DNA of 64,000 nucleotides from Eonycteris spelaea. Its lineage: Eukaryota > Chordata > Mammalia > Chiroptera > Pteropodidae. Where the stretch lies: assembly GCA_003508835.1 (NCBI GenBank), contig PUFA01000003.1, positions 7,789,501 through 7,853,500 of the forward strand. Direction: 5' to 3'. Below, one piece after another: positions 49,840 through 60,684 of the stretch (position 1 is its first letter; every line of letters starts with the position of its first letter). Position numbers and translations under genes: made by a program. The notes beneath the pieces were generated by a model, which ran no database searches, was not told the origin of the DNA, and saw nothing but the letters and a program-made list of their open reading frames with translations.

Positions 49840-51045
49840 TAAGAGTTAGTACTTTGAGGATATGTAAGTTCTATATAGTCAGCGACGACACTGCTCTCTC
49901 TTAAAATGATTAAGTGGATGGGTTCCTAAATATTACAGGTTTCTCCAGGGTTTTAATAAAAAACTCTTTAAAAAGATAAACCAAGCACCAATTTTGAAAA
50001 TATATCTCTGTAAGGGGCCACCACTCTAAGATTTATCCTGTATATCAACTACTTATGACTAGAGCAAATAAAGACAAAGTAATCTGTTTTCATAACTGTT
50101 TACCAAATTCATGCTTGTTTTTCTCTATATTTTGTCCTTCTCATCTTTGCTCTTCCTCAATTTCTTCATTTCTTTTTTTTTTCTGTTTTCTTCCTTTTGT
50201 TTCCTCTTATCCTACTGAGGCATGAATTCATTAAGCTGCCTAAGGTCCTCTTGTTATCACTTTCCTCCTGAAGATACCATTTTCCCTTACCATCATTTTC
50301 TCAACTTGCTATTTTTCCAAGTCACTTTTTTCTTTTTACATTAAGGTATGGAAGTAGAGTATCTCATAAAATAAAAAAAACATTTGGAAAATATTAAGTG
50401 ACCCACTTATTTTTTTCCTACAAAATAACACATCTAATGAAAATCTAGTATAATGGAAGGATAGTGAGATGCATATTGTGCAACTTATTTTTTCGCCTGC
50501 CTTCTTTTTGATGTTCGCCAGATATTAATTTGGTTAGTTGTGGGGGAAAAAAATGAAAGAAGCTAAAAACTTTTGGTCTATCTCGAAAGGTTAATTAGAG
50601 ATATTTGTGTTTCTGTATCAATATACCACATCAACCTAGCAGGGAGGTATGAGAGTGTCAAATGTAATGTTTGCATAAGAAATTATTTGACAAATACAAT
50701 TATATTATTATATACACAGATACACATATACAGTTTAATTTCTTCATATTCAGATATGAAGAAAGCAAGAGAATGTGAAAAAGTAGAATAAGCTGCAATC
50801 TCCCAGGGAGAAATGCAGGACATGAAAGCAATAAACCTGGCATTTAAAATAAGGTATTTGTTATTAGGAAGTGATTACTAATTCACTGATAGTAAATACT
50901 GTGTATATGCACTGGTATGTGGTGAAATGTGTAAATATAAACATTCTCAATTTTTCTTGGAAAACTGACATGGGGTAAGCCATAGTGGTATAATACTGTA
51001 CTATATATATTTCTGTCACTGAAATCACCATATTTTATTAGTATT
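49840..51045. other. Presumed intron, no recognised repeats
   Basis: A long pyrimidine-rich tract on the plus strand lies at 50115-50215. The 72-codon frame at 50573-50791 is unsupported. Confidence 0.45.
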
Positions 51046-51190
51046 AAGTTTTATTAATATAATATCTATAATATTAATTTCCCTCTCTACGAACTTTATG
51101 TCTTCTTAATATCTTTGGCCCAGTGCTTAGCACATAGCAGTCTCTCAATAAACATTATTGAATGAATGAATAGATGAGTGAAACTGCGTA
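51045..51190 (+). repeat. L2/MIR-type 3' end
   Basis: 'cccagtgcttagcacatagc' then 'tctcaataaacattattgaa' and GAAT repeats are the shared forward 3' end. Confidence 0.7.
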
Positions 51191-51224
51191 ATACTCAAGC
51201 CGTGTTGAACACAAACAAAGGTAC

Positions 51225-51277
51225 CTGCACAGTGGACTGAACACTAATGATTTTTATTTTCATCAAAGTATCTACTT
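51225..51277 (-). CDS. Candidate 53-nt exon linking the two stronger exons
   Basis: On the minus strand, cttggcag is followed by 53 nt: two bases completing a codon, then 17 open codons reading VDTLMKIKIISVQSTVQ, ending in CAG before gtacct. Its 5' phase fits the single base left by exon 60596-60684. Its 3' phase (0) fits the start of exon 37800-37949. The sequence is helix-like and would lead smoothly into the coiled coil. Weak points are the shortness, a modest polypyrimidine tract and a donor without G at +5. The other two frames are closed. It sits just beyond an L2/MIR 3' end at 51045-51190. The double phase match is the main argument. Confidence 0.45.
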
Positions 51278-51880
51278 CTGCCAAGTGTTCTTAAATGAGT
51301 GACTTTTCAGAGTATTATATGTGGATGGCATTTTATGGACGTATTTTTTTAATTCTGTAGAGAAACATTTCATAATTCACTTTACAACATAAAAACATAG
51401 GAATTTATTTATCCATCTACATGTTGACTGAGAAAAATAATAAGGTTTCCAGTTCTTTAAATCCTAGTTTGCAAAAGCATTTTACCGTATAATCTCTCTG
51501 TGTTGTATTCCAGTTTACTTGTAGGTTTTCCTTGGAAGACTAACAGAAATCTAAACTACCTGCTTTGCTGCCTTTATACACTTTGCTAAGCTGTGTTCTC
51601 ATAATTTAGGAGATTAAAACTGTAAGACAGTTTCACATGAAATAGTTATAGTTGGTTTTTTAAAATTACAGAGGATCTTTACCATTAAAGATGGATATGG
51701 ACACTTTAAGAAACTGAAATCAGTAAATAATAATACAAAAGCAACATTCAAATTGCCTGATCCCAAAGGTTTTTGAAAAAAGCAATCATAAATTTCCTGT
51801 ATAAGAAGAAGTGAAAAAAATAAAATAAATTTCCTGTATATTTCAATGACTTAAATATGGAGAAGTGGTATATGTTTTAA
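51278..51880. other. Presumed intron, no recognised repeats
   Basis: AT-rich, with no supported features. Confidence 0.45.
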
Positions 51881-52350
51881 ACCTAAACATTTAATGTTTT
51901 CTTAGTCAACTATAAATATTATCCATTTTAAGATTTTATTTTCTAGTTATTTGTGGCTAGTGTATAGAAATACAATAGGTTTTATTTATTTTATATCCAC
52001 TGTCCCTTCCCCCAGATTCATGAATTATTTTTAGCAGTTTATTTGTGGAGCCTTTTGGACTTCCTATGTACAAATAATGTTTTCAAATAATTATAGCTTC
52101 TAAAGTCATCTTTCGTCATTTTAAATGAGTTATTTTCTATTTCTAGTTTGCTAAAAATTATCATGTATGGCTTTTAAATTTCACAAAAGACTGTTTCTAT
52201 ATCTATTGAGACTATTATCTGATTCTTCTCTTCCTTAAATTATATTTATTAAATTTTTTAAGGCTGGAAATTGTTTGCTTTGATTTTGGGCAAGGCAAAC
52301 ATCTCCTAACCAATTTTTCATGTTATTGTTACCCTTTCATATTCTATTCC
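51880..52350 (-). mobile_element. LINE-1 ORF2 fragment
   Basis: 'tagtgtatagaaatacaata', 'tttgtggagccttttggac' and 'tctatatctattgagactat' are reverse-complement ORF2 text (RT region) in the right order, with many substitutions. Confidence 0.75.
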
Positions 52351-54760
52351 TCTGTGGATTATTAAAAAATATATAAATACATATATATATTTAAACACAA
52401 TTAGTATGAGGACAGCAGTAAGATATAATAGGAACATGGATAACAAAATATATTATATACTATGTGTATTACTATTTTCCTCCATTTATAAGAACAAAAT
52501 TTACCCCCTCTGCCTAAATGGAGATTATAAAAATAACTGAGTGGAAATGAAAATGCATGGTAAACTATAAAGAAAGGTTATTAATATAAAGGTAGTTATT
52601 ATTATAGTTCATTATAGTTCTATTTAATAAAATAATGAGATATATAATTTGAATTTCTTCCCTAGTACTTGTATTTTCCTTGAATGTTAAAGCAGTGTTT
52701 ATCTACCGATTTCCTTCCCTCAAACTTTTGCTAAAACTGACAAATGAGAAAGTTTCAATAAGCCTTTACTAAACTGTTGTATTAAACATAGGGCATTTAT
52801 TCTGCTCTCATAAATTCATAAATTATGTATCAAAATTTAAGGTGTATAATAAGTCTGGTCCCTATATTTTGGTAAGAAAAAAATACTATAATTTTGATAT
52901 GGCTTTAGTATAAACGCAGCTTCCTAACATGAACTCTCTGGTCTAAAAATACTCAGATGAGTAAACAGTCTCAATTTCTCAATTTCAGTCTCAATTTCTC
53001 TCCAGTTCTCCATATTAAAAATTTCCCTCCAGTTCTCCATATTAAAAAAATGGACTGCTAACCATATTCTCTCCATCCCATTTTGTTAGACAATTTCACA
53101 TGTTAATTTTCTTTTCCTTATCTTCAAACTTTGTGTTACTCACAGAGGAAAAAAAAATGAGTGAAGCAAAATTCAAAACAGATGATAGATGATTATGTCC
53201 AATTTAAGCCCGCTTATTATATTCAAAAATTGGATTTCCTCTGAAAAAATTAGTTACAAATTTTCTTTTGTTTTTCTTTCTCCTTTATTTTCCAGCTATA
53301 TAACTTCTTATCCATTTATTAGATTGCCTGGTGATGGAATTCCAGGACAGATTATAGTTTCCTAAACAGTAAAGTGAAGAACTCAGTACTAGAAGAGAAT
53401 ATAACAGCAGAGTTACACTGGCCATCTACCGCAAGTTTCACTTTGTTAGCTTTCATAGCTAGTTAGCTTTAATGCTGGGTTCATCATATGAATTGGGGAA
53501 CAAGATTAGCACTTGAGCTCCCAACATCTTCCCTATTATTATTGCTCCATTTGTTCTGGTGATTATTCTATACCCTACCATGCATACTTATGGCCAGGAC
53601 AAACAGAAGATGATGGGGGAATTCCTGCACTTTCCACAGAGGGAAAACATGAACATCAAAGAAAACCATGTTGCTTAAAAGGCACACCTATAAATGTGAT
53701 GACTATAAACTGTGGGCCTAAGTTGACTGTGACAAACGCTTGTGATTTCTATTTATAAAACTCGAAGTATTTAAAATTTTTTTTCTTTTACAAAAATAAG
53801 GTCATGGTCTTTGATGAGCGACTTCTGTTTATAAGAAAATTCCTTAAAGCACAACTTTACCTAAGCATTTTTTTAAATTCCCCATGGAATATCAAATAAC
53901 AAAAGAAAACACATTCTCAACAAGATTAAAAGTATGCTGAGAGGAAACCACAATGAATTAAATTATAATTTAGTATCCTGGACATTAAAACTTTAAGAAA
54001 ATTATTTTATACTCTTGTGCATATTTAATTATTTGTGCAAATTATCTGTTAAAAATAACTCCTGATATGTTAAAAACCATTTACCTTTGAAGTAAAAATG
54101 TGTATTTTTCTTTTCTTGGACTTTGATATTGTGGAAATAGACTTAATTACTTAAAGACTTGTCATTGGTATGACATTCCTTAAATAATTTTAGAATAAGC
54201 TGGGATAAAATCCTAAATAAACTAAAATTAATGAGAAAGTAATCTATGAGGACAGTAACTCTTAAAATGATCACAACTACCTACTAGAACTTACCCAGAT
54301 GAAATTCATTACCTTGAAATTCAACATCTTGGCAAAGTCTTCAATACTAATTAAAATAATAGCAATGGAAGAGCATCTCCAATTACTCTGTCTAGGATAA
54401 AATTACAAGGGCTATAAATCTCCAAGCTTCAGGGCATAAACTGATCACCAGCTGGGGTGAGAAAGAAATGTCTACCTATTGTGTAGTTTTGCAAAATTGG
54501 GTACATTATATGTTTTATTCCCTCAGAAACATCTGGCACAGGCTACTATTTGAGGCACTTTTGGACTGAACACAAGGGACACTACTTGGCTATGTTATAG
54601 AAATTGTGTGGTTATGTAAACATAAAATATATATGTAAATATATTTGTGAAATTAAAATCAGGGCTTGCTAAAGGAATGCTGAATTCTTCATCTTAACAT
54701 AATTGGTTCAAATCCTTCCCAGGCTAGTGATCAAAGGTCGTAGATGTCAGAACATGAGAA
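52350..54760. other. Presumed intron with local tandem duplications
   Basis: Apart from the duplications at 52967-53048 nothing is recognised. The 81-codon plus frame at 53513-53758 has no recognised homology. Confidence 0.45.
52967..53048. repeat. Two adjacent short tandem duplications
   Basis: 'cagtctcaatttct' occurs twice 20 bp apart. Directly after it 'ctccagttctccatattaaa' occurs twice about 28 bp apart. Confidence 0.9.
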
Positions 54761-54764
54761 ATTC

Positions 54765-54875
54765 AAAAGTTATATAAATGTCTAATCACTGTGTTGTACA
54801 CCTGAAATTGATACTGTATGTCACCTACCATTGAAAAAAATAAAAACATAAAAATTAAAAAATAAAACAAAAACA
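54765..54875 (+). mobile_element. LINE-1 3' terminus, strongly 5'-truncated
   Basis: Only the last 80 nt of the 3' UTR ('atataaatgtctaatcactg', 'ttgtacacctgaaattgata') and an A-rich tail are present. Confidence 0.85.
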
Positions 54876-54900
54876 TTGTGTTTTCAGACTTGGTTACTAA

Positions 54901-54931
54901 TGATTAATAACCACTCAGTGGTTATTAATCA
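54901..54931. repeat. Perfect 15-bp inverted repeat with 1-nt centre
   Basis: TGATTAATAACCACT, one C, then the exact complement AGTGGTTATTAATCA. It can form a hairpin or cruciform. Confidence 0.95.
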
Positions 54932-54934
54932 GTT

Positions 54935-56235
54935 ACTATTAACGGTTAGAAACTAAAGGAGCCCTCGGAAAATCCAAAAGCAGAATATGAGGCAAACAGC
55001 TCTTTATCACATTCAACTACCTTCTATCAAATTCCTAAGTCACTAACTTGGCAATAAGTGAGCTAAATGTAACAGAGACGTAGCTTTTTTTTTTTTAATA
55101 TTTAAATTTAATTTAAATACCTTTAGGATAGTATCTTTCCAATTCATCCCAGTCCCTTATACTCCATAATGACTTGGTCCCAGTGTTTTCATATCTGGAA
55201 ATTGCACTCATGGACGGCAAAAGCATTAATGTTTACAAATATTACTGTAAAAGTACCATGTTTCAATATAACTCTATTTTATATAACTTGCTTTATTGTA
55301 ATGTACTACATCTAGAACTTGTTATAGCTTTACTGCAAGAGAATCCTATGAAAAAGTCAGTTTTCAACATCCTTTTTTCCCATTAGAAACAATCAAGTTT
55401 TAAAGCCTCTATTTCTCAAACACTGATCACTATATTCTGTGAAAAAATTCCAAAATATTGAATTCTTCAGCCATACAGCCTACAGTAGAATTCTGACTGA
55501 ACTTATAGTAGTCTCTGGACAGAGATTTCATTCTTCTCCATTTGTGTACTTTGGATTTTTTTTTTCTAGAACAGCACTCCATTGCCTATGGTCACTTCTA
55601 GTTCATTATAGACCCCAGATGGGTTCCTGCTGCCCTTTTATGTACTTTCAAGGGATCACTGGCTCTCTATCAGTCAAGGAACAGTCTCAATTTCCTCTGA
55701 AAGGAGTCTGCTAACAGCTATTCTTTAGGATAAGTGCATTCTAAGCAGTCACAGTATTTTTGCAAATGAGATGAATTCTAAAACTCTTTTAGTTTATTTT
55801 GACTAAATTAATGCCAAATGAAATTTGAAAATTTCAGTTCTAAAGTTTTTAAATAGAAGGTGTTGCCACACAATTTTCCCAATATTTTCTGTTACTATTT
55901 AAAAAATTTCTACATTTAAGTTAGTCATCACTGTGACTATTAGGATTTGTGAATCATTAACCTAGCCAGATTCCAAAGCCAGATTCCAAAGCCAGGGGGT
56001 AGCAGCAAGCTGAGCTACTTACAGAGGTGACTTCACCTTTCTAAACGTCAACCTACTTCCAGAAACTTTTGGGAAATTTGAGAGATCCGGGTCATAACTC
56101 TGGCAGCCAAGCCTACCTAGTCTAATGCTGTTAAGAACAACTGCTTTGGAAGGAAAATCAAGAATCCAAAGATTAGCTGAAAAGAGTAAGATAGAAATGA
56201 TCTCAATGAATCTTGCAGAAGTAAAATTGTGGTAG
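54935..56235. other. Presumed intron, no recognised transposons
   Basis: A 13-bp tandem duplication lies at 55965-55995. Short plus frames at 55174-55714 are unsupported. Confidence 0.45.
55965..55995. repeat. Tandem repeat of a 13-bp unit
   Basis: gccagattccaaa occurs twice plus a partial third copy (gccag). Confidence 0.95.
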
Positions 56236-56239
56236 TTTA

Positions 56240-56700
56240 GAGACTGGCTCTGTCAGTTTGTATGGCTGCATAACAAATCACTACAAATTTAGCTGCTTGA
56301 AACAACACTCATTTATCATCTCACAGTTCTGCAGGGCAGAAATTGAGGTATGGCCTAAATGGGTTCTCTGTTCAGTGTTTCTCATTCAAGGTATTGGCTG
56401 GAGTGAGTGCTCTTCTGAGAGTCCACCATGGCAATTTTCCCTTTCTAGCTCCTTCAGGTTATCAGTAGAATTTATTTCCTGTGGCTATATGACTGAAGCT
56501 CCTGTTTTCTTGTTGGTATCACTTTTGGCTCTTAAAGACTCACTCAGGTCCTTACCATGTGATGCCCTCCAGCTTCAAGCTAGCAATGAAGAATCTGTCG
56601 AAACCCTTCTCTTTTTCTTAAAATCAACTGATTTGGGATTTTAATTACATCTGAAAAATTCCTTCACAACAGCATTTAGACTTGTGTAAATTGAATACCT
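56240..56700 (-). mobile_element. MaLR-type LTR, reverse orientation
   Basis: 'tggctgcataacaaatcac' followed by 'gcttgaaacaacactcattt' and 'tcacagttctgcagggcag' is the reverse complement of an old MaLR LTR end. 'atcaactgatttgggatttt' and 'cacatctgaaaaattcc'-like text follow. A 128-codon plus frame across it is not a gene. Confidence 0.7.
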
Positions 56701-56769
56701 GAGAGGAGCTGTGTGTATGTATACCAGCTGGTGGAAATCTTGAGTTCAATCAGAAATGTAGAAGCAGCA

Positions 56770-56960
56770 GGATGTATAGACAGACAAGATACACTGATTG
56801 ATTGATTATAAATAACTGGCTTACACAATTGTGGAGGTTGGCTAAGTAAGTCCAAAATCTGTAGTCAGAAAGGAACAATCATAGGAAGGCAAGAAACCAT
56901 GGTATGGGGGCCAAGGCTGTTGTCCACAGGTGGAATTCCTTTTCTCTCTCAGGTCATGCC
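56770..56960 (-). mobile_element. MLT2-type (ERV-L) LTR fragment, reverse orientation
   Basis: 'aactggcttacacaattgtg' then 'gaggttggctaagtaagtcc' then 'aaaatctgtag' is the reverse complement of the 3' part of an MLT2-type LTR. Confidence 0.6.
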
Positions 56961-56984
56961 TGCTGTCTCATGGGAGTAATGGGG

Positions 56985-57450
56985 TTCAAGACACACTAAC
57001 CCAAAATGTGGCACCTTGGCATAGACATATTGAATATTTTAAAATGAATGACCCTGAAACGGTCATTAAACCTTCTGTGAGAGGTGCCCTACCTATACCC
57101 AGAATAAAGGAGCATCCTTATCTCTAAAGACAAAGAGACATGGAGAAGAATCTGAACAAGCAGGCCTTGCTAAATTTCCCTCAGTTTACTATACTATCTC
57201 ATAATCTTTGACCTGTCATGTTTCTACATCACTATCAACTCTATATCAAACCTACCATAAAAATACTAACATGTAACTGTTTCTTCAGGTCTTTTTCTTA
57301 TGAAGGCTATCATAAAACTTCATGTAAAATTTACATTAAATTAATTTGTATGTTCTTCTCCTGTTAATACTTCTTTGTTAATTTTCAGATTCAGCCAGGG
57401 AACTGAAGAAGATCAAGAAAAAATTTTCCTCCCTCTTAACTTTTTCTTCC
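56985..57450 (+). mobile_element. Probable solo retroviral LTR, family uncertain
   Basis: 'gacacactaacccaaaatgtg', 'ccctgaaacggtcattaaac', 'gaacaagcaggccttgct' and 'tcagccagggaactgaagaag' give the impression of an endogenous-retrovirus LTR known from mammals. I cannot fix the family or the ends. Confidence 0.4.
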
Positions 57451-57479
57451 TTTTGATTGAGGAAGAAAAAAAAAACTTA

Positions 57480-59220
57480 GACCTAGTTTACAGATGATTC
57501 TTAATATGTAGGCACCACCTAAAAGTGGATAGTTGTAGCACTACAGCACTTTTCTGGGTCAGCCATAAATAATGGTGGTGAAAGAAAATTTTTCCTGTGG
57601 GAAGAACTCCCTTTGAATGTACCTAGTTGTTCATTTTATCTGGAAGGACAAATAGCCAGAGTCTATACCAACAGCATAAGTCTACATCAATTCATGGGCT
57701 GTGGCTAAGGGTGTGGCTAGAAACTTATGAACTTGGAAAAGATGTGACTGGAAAATTGGTTTAAAAAAATTCCTAGGGGAAGAAATATGTGGATAGACCT
57801 CTCTGAATGGGCAAAAAACACGAATATTTATGTTTCATGTGAATGCTTACCAAAGCATGACCTCAGCAGAGGAAAACTTTCAAAATTAAGTGGCCAGGAT
57901 GACCTATTCAGTGTATTAGCAGTTAGCCTCTTGTCCCTGTCACTCCTATCAGCACCCAATGGGCTCATGGACAAAGTAGCCATAGCGATTCTGGCAATTA
58001 TCACTTATACTCACCAAAGCTAACTCACTACTGAGTCCCTAGTCTGCCAGCAGCATAGACCAACAGAGAATCCCTGATATGACACCAACCACAGGGTGAA
58101 CAGCTAGCCACCTGGTGGCAGGTTGATTACATTGAACTGCTTTGTTTGTGAAATAGATACTTGCTCTGGATATGACTTTGCCTTCCCTGCCTGCAAAGCA
58201 CCTCAGCAGGCTGTGGTTCTCTGCCTAGTAGAGGGTCCAAACCTTCACATCTGAAGTGTGTCGGCTACCTAGTCCTAACCAAATTGGGCTGCAGTAGTTT
58301 TTCATTGACTTTAATTGCAGGACATGAGAATACTGAGATACCCTGAAGCATCTCTTGTATTACAGACATACTCTCCATTGCCCGTCTTGTGTAGGAACAG
58401 CCTAATTTCCCCCTTGGCAGTCAGGATCAATCATTCCAGCCAGCATGGCAAATCCATCTGATATCATGGACTTTCAGGATGCCTTATATACTGTCAAGGT
58501 ATTTTACACAGTGTTGTTTCTTACCAATGAACTCATTTCACAGCAAATTAAATTCAGTGATGGGCTTAAGCTCATGAATTCATTGGTCTTATGCTCCCAT
58601 CATCCTGAAGTGGCCACTCGATAGAATGGTAGAACGGCCTTTTGAAGACTCAATTATGACACTGACTAGGTGGCAATGCCTTGTGCGGCTGAGACAACGT
58701 CCTCCAAGAAATGGTATCTGCTCTTAATCAGCATCCAGTATATGGAGCTATTTCTCCCATTGTCAGGATTCACTGGTACATGAATCAAGGGGTGAAAGGG
58801 GAAATGGCTCCACTCACTACTACCTGTAATAGTCCACTAACAAAAGTTTTGCTTTCCATCCCCACGACCTTAGGCTCTGCTCATCTAGAGGTCTTAGATC
58901 CAAAGGAAAGAATTTTCCACCAGTGAATATAACAATTATTCTATTGAATTAGCCCAGGCCATTTTGGGCTCCTCATGCCTCTAAATCAGCAAACAAAAAG
59001 GACAGTTACTCTTTTGGCTGGGTGATTTATTCTGATAGCCAAGGGGAAATTGTCTTGCTAGTGTATAATGGGAATAATGAAGACCATATCTGGAATACAG
59101 TCAATCCTCTAGACATCTCTTATTACTCCCTTGTCCTACAATTAAAATTGAAAATTACCTCATCCCAATTCAGGCAAGACTGCTAATGGCCCACAGTCTT
59201 CAGGAATAAATAAATAAAAA
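57480..59220 (+). pseudogene. ERV-L internal relic: RNase H, integrase and dUTPase segments
   Basis: This is an old endogenous retrovirus of the ERV-L group. In order on the plus strand it shows the end of the RNase H region (about 57600-58020, including a 78-codon open piece), the integrase (about 58030-58930, with a 71-codon open piece for its C-terminal part), and a segment after integrase (about 58985-59210) that corresponds to the dUTPase characteristic of ERV-L. Frames shift several times, there are in-frame stops, and one of the acidic catalytic positions of integrase is no longer acidic. Gag, protease and most of RT are absent, and no envelope is seen. It is non-functional. Identification rests on domain order and the ERV-L type LTR that follows. 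Confidence 0.8.
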
Positions 59221-59493
59221 TAAATATTTTTATTTTTCGGTTTCTTCCCTCTTTTGTCCTTTAATCATTTAACATAATAGATAACTTTATTATCCCAGTA
59301 TTTCAGTTTCAGGATATCAAAGGACAAGAGTGAATATCACCCAATGACTTTTGTATCCTCTCCTGGGGAAAGGGTTAGACTGTTTTCAGATGTATGCAGG
59401 ATAGTTGTATTATTGTAGGTAGAAATTTGACCTTGGTTTTGTCTTTATTTGGAGATTAAATATGGTCTGGAGAGATATGTTGGGTGCCTACCT

Positions 59494-59507
59494 GACAAAA
59501 GAAGGAT
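59494..59507 (+). promoter_or_regulatory. Polypurine-tract-like sequence before the 3' LTR
   Basis: 'acaaaagaaggatt' lies directly upstream of the LTR start, where retroviruses prime plus-strand DNA synthesis. It is slightly eroded. Confidence 0.5.
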
Positions 59508-60026
59508 TGTGATGGCTGTTTTGATGTGTCAACTTGGCTAGGCTTTATTCTCTGGTTATCCAATCAGACACTAATCTAGGTGTTGCTGATTTTGTAGATG
59601 TCATTAAATCCTTTAATCATCTGACTCAAAGTAAGGCAATAATCCTAGATAATCTGGGTGAGTCTAAATTAACCATTTGGAAGGATTTGGAAACTGGGAG
59701 AGGCTTTCCACAGGGTGGGACAGGAAGTGACAGGCAGAGGGCAGGTAGATACAGAGAAGATAGACAGAAAGAAGACATTCCACTTGTAGGCAACAGCTAC
59801 AGTTTGTGCTCTTGGGTCCTCGCCTGCCTGCAGTTTATCCTTCTCAATTACCTGCCCCACAAATTTTGGATTTACTTAGCTAGTCTCCACAATAGCATAA
59901 GAAAATTCTTTGTAATAAATGAATAAATAAATACATATACATAGGCAGTAGATGATAGACATTGATACAGACATAGATATAGATATCCTACTGGTTCTGC
60001 TTTGTGTTTGAACCCCAACTAATACA
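59508..60026 (+). mobile_element. MLT2-type 3' LTR of the ERV-L relic
   Basis: It opens tgtgatggctgttttgatg, contains 'gtgtcaacttggctaggct' and a late (ATA)-rich microsatellite-like part (59925-59985), and ends 'ccccaactaataca'. An aataaa lies at about 59914. The 130-codon frame inside it (59534-59926) and its minus counterpart are chance frames. Confidence 0.85.
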
Positions 60027-60595
60027 GTGGCTGTCTTCTAATTCTGCCTACCACAAGTTTTTTTGAAATGCAGCAAGATACCATAGCAATCACCAGAATC
60101 AAAATTGGAAGATATTGAGACTAGGTACTGCTACTAAAAATGTCAAAATCATAGGAATATCACTTAACCTAAGTTTCACTTTATATTTCAAGGACCCACA
60201 CTGAAGAGCTGTGAGCATTAGAAGAGAAAAACACAAAAGTATCCTGTATATTTTAAAGTACTGTACAGATTTTGCTATTCTGGCTAAGAACACCTACATA
60301 GTTCCCTGGGGATGACTAAAATGGAAGTCTATGTGAATTTGAAAGAGATCTCTGGCATGGCTGTGGACCTCTCAAGAATGCTTTATGTTGATTAGCTCCT
60401 GCCCTGGGATTTGAAATTTAAAACCAAAAACATTGATATCTGACCTTGTGGCCATACAAAAGGTACGGCATTCCTGAAATTATTGGTGTGATTTTTATTA
60501 CATTTTAAAATTACATTTTGTATTTATTTTTCTTTTGCAGCATGTATAATGTGGTGTTAGTAAAGTGAGATCATCTATAAAAGGTGAGAACATAC
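60027..60595. other. Presumed intron between exon and LTR
   Basis: No repeat was recognised. A plus-strand acceptor-like 'tttttcttttgcag' ends at 60540 but opens into no supported exon. Confidence 0.45.
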
Positions 60596-60684
60596 CAAAA
60601 AAATCTCCTATACGTCCTTCTAGAGTAGCTACATGAAGACAACCTTCCATTCCCTCATATGCGAGATCATTTTCTTCCAAGAAA
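60596..60684 (-). CDS. Internal coding exon (29 codons) of the same or another minus-strand gene
   Basis: On the minus strand an acceptor (gttactttttag) is followed by 89 nt with a single open frame. That frame has one base finishing a codon, 29 codons, then one base left over before the donor gtatgt. The peptide begins FLEENDLAYEGMEGCLHV and goes on to a segment ending GRIGDFF. The other two frames meet stops. The residue mix (Glu, Asp, Gly, Cys, His, Met) differs from the Phe/Leu/Ile/Lys-rich chance frames common in this AT-rich DNA. It lies about 570 bp above the ERV-L LTR, outside any repeat I recognise. Its leftover base plus the first two bases of 51225-51277 makes a Glu codon, so the two are phase-compatible. 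I do not recognise the protein family. Confidence 0.65.

Larger units (their letters stand above)
48040..49840 (+). mobile_element. LINE-1 with internal deletion (5' UTR, ORF1, start of ORF2, 3' UTR)
   Basis: The block carries an L1 5' UTR ('gacacagaaaggcgccaaaa', then 'atgctcaatgaacttaggg'), a full-length but broken ORF1 (48394 to about 49150), the beginning of the ORF2 endonuclease up to about 49358, and then directly the 3' UTR ('gagggacctagagggtattg'). The RT and C-terminal parts of ORF2 are absent. The 3' end closes with 'ttatatttcaataaagctgg' and a T/A-rich tail. The junction differs from that of the L1 at 4.95-6.55 kb, so the two deletions are independent. Confidence 0.85.

Noticed and set aside
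54295..54346. Minus-strand splice-framed segment reading IEDFAKMLNFK
   Set aside because: Good acceptor and two possible donors, but its phase does not fit between the exons at 60596 and 51225 or 37800.
56258..56644. 128-codon plus-strand frame
   Set aside because: It lies across a reverse-oriented MaLR LTR, so it is a repeat read on the wrong strand.
59534..59926. 130-codon plus-strand frame
   Set aside because: It is wholly inside the ERV-L 3' LTR. LTRs of this family are non-coding.
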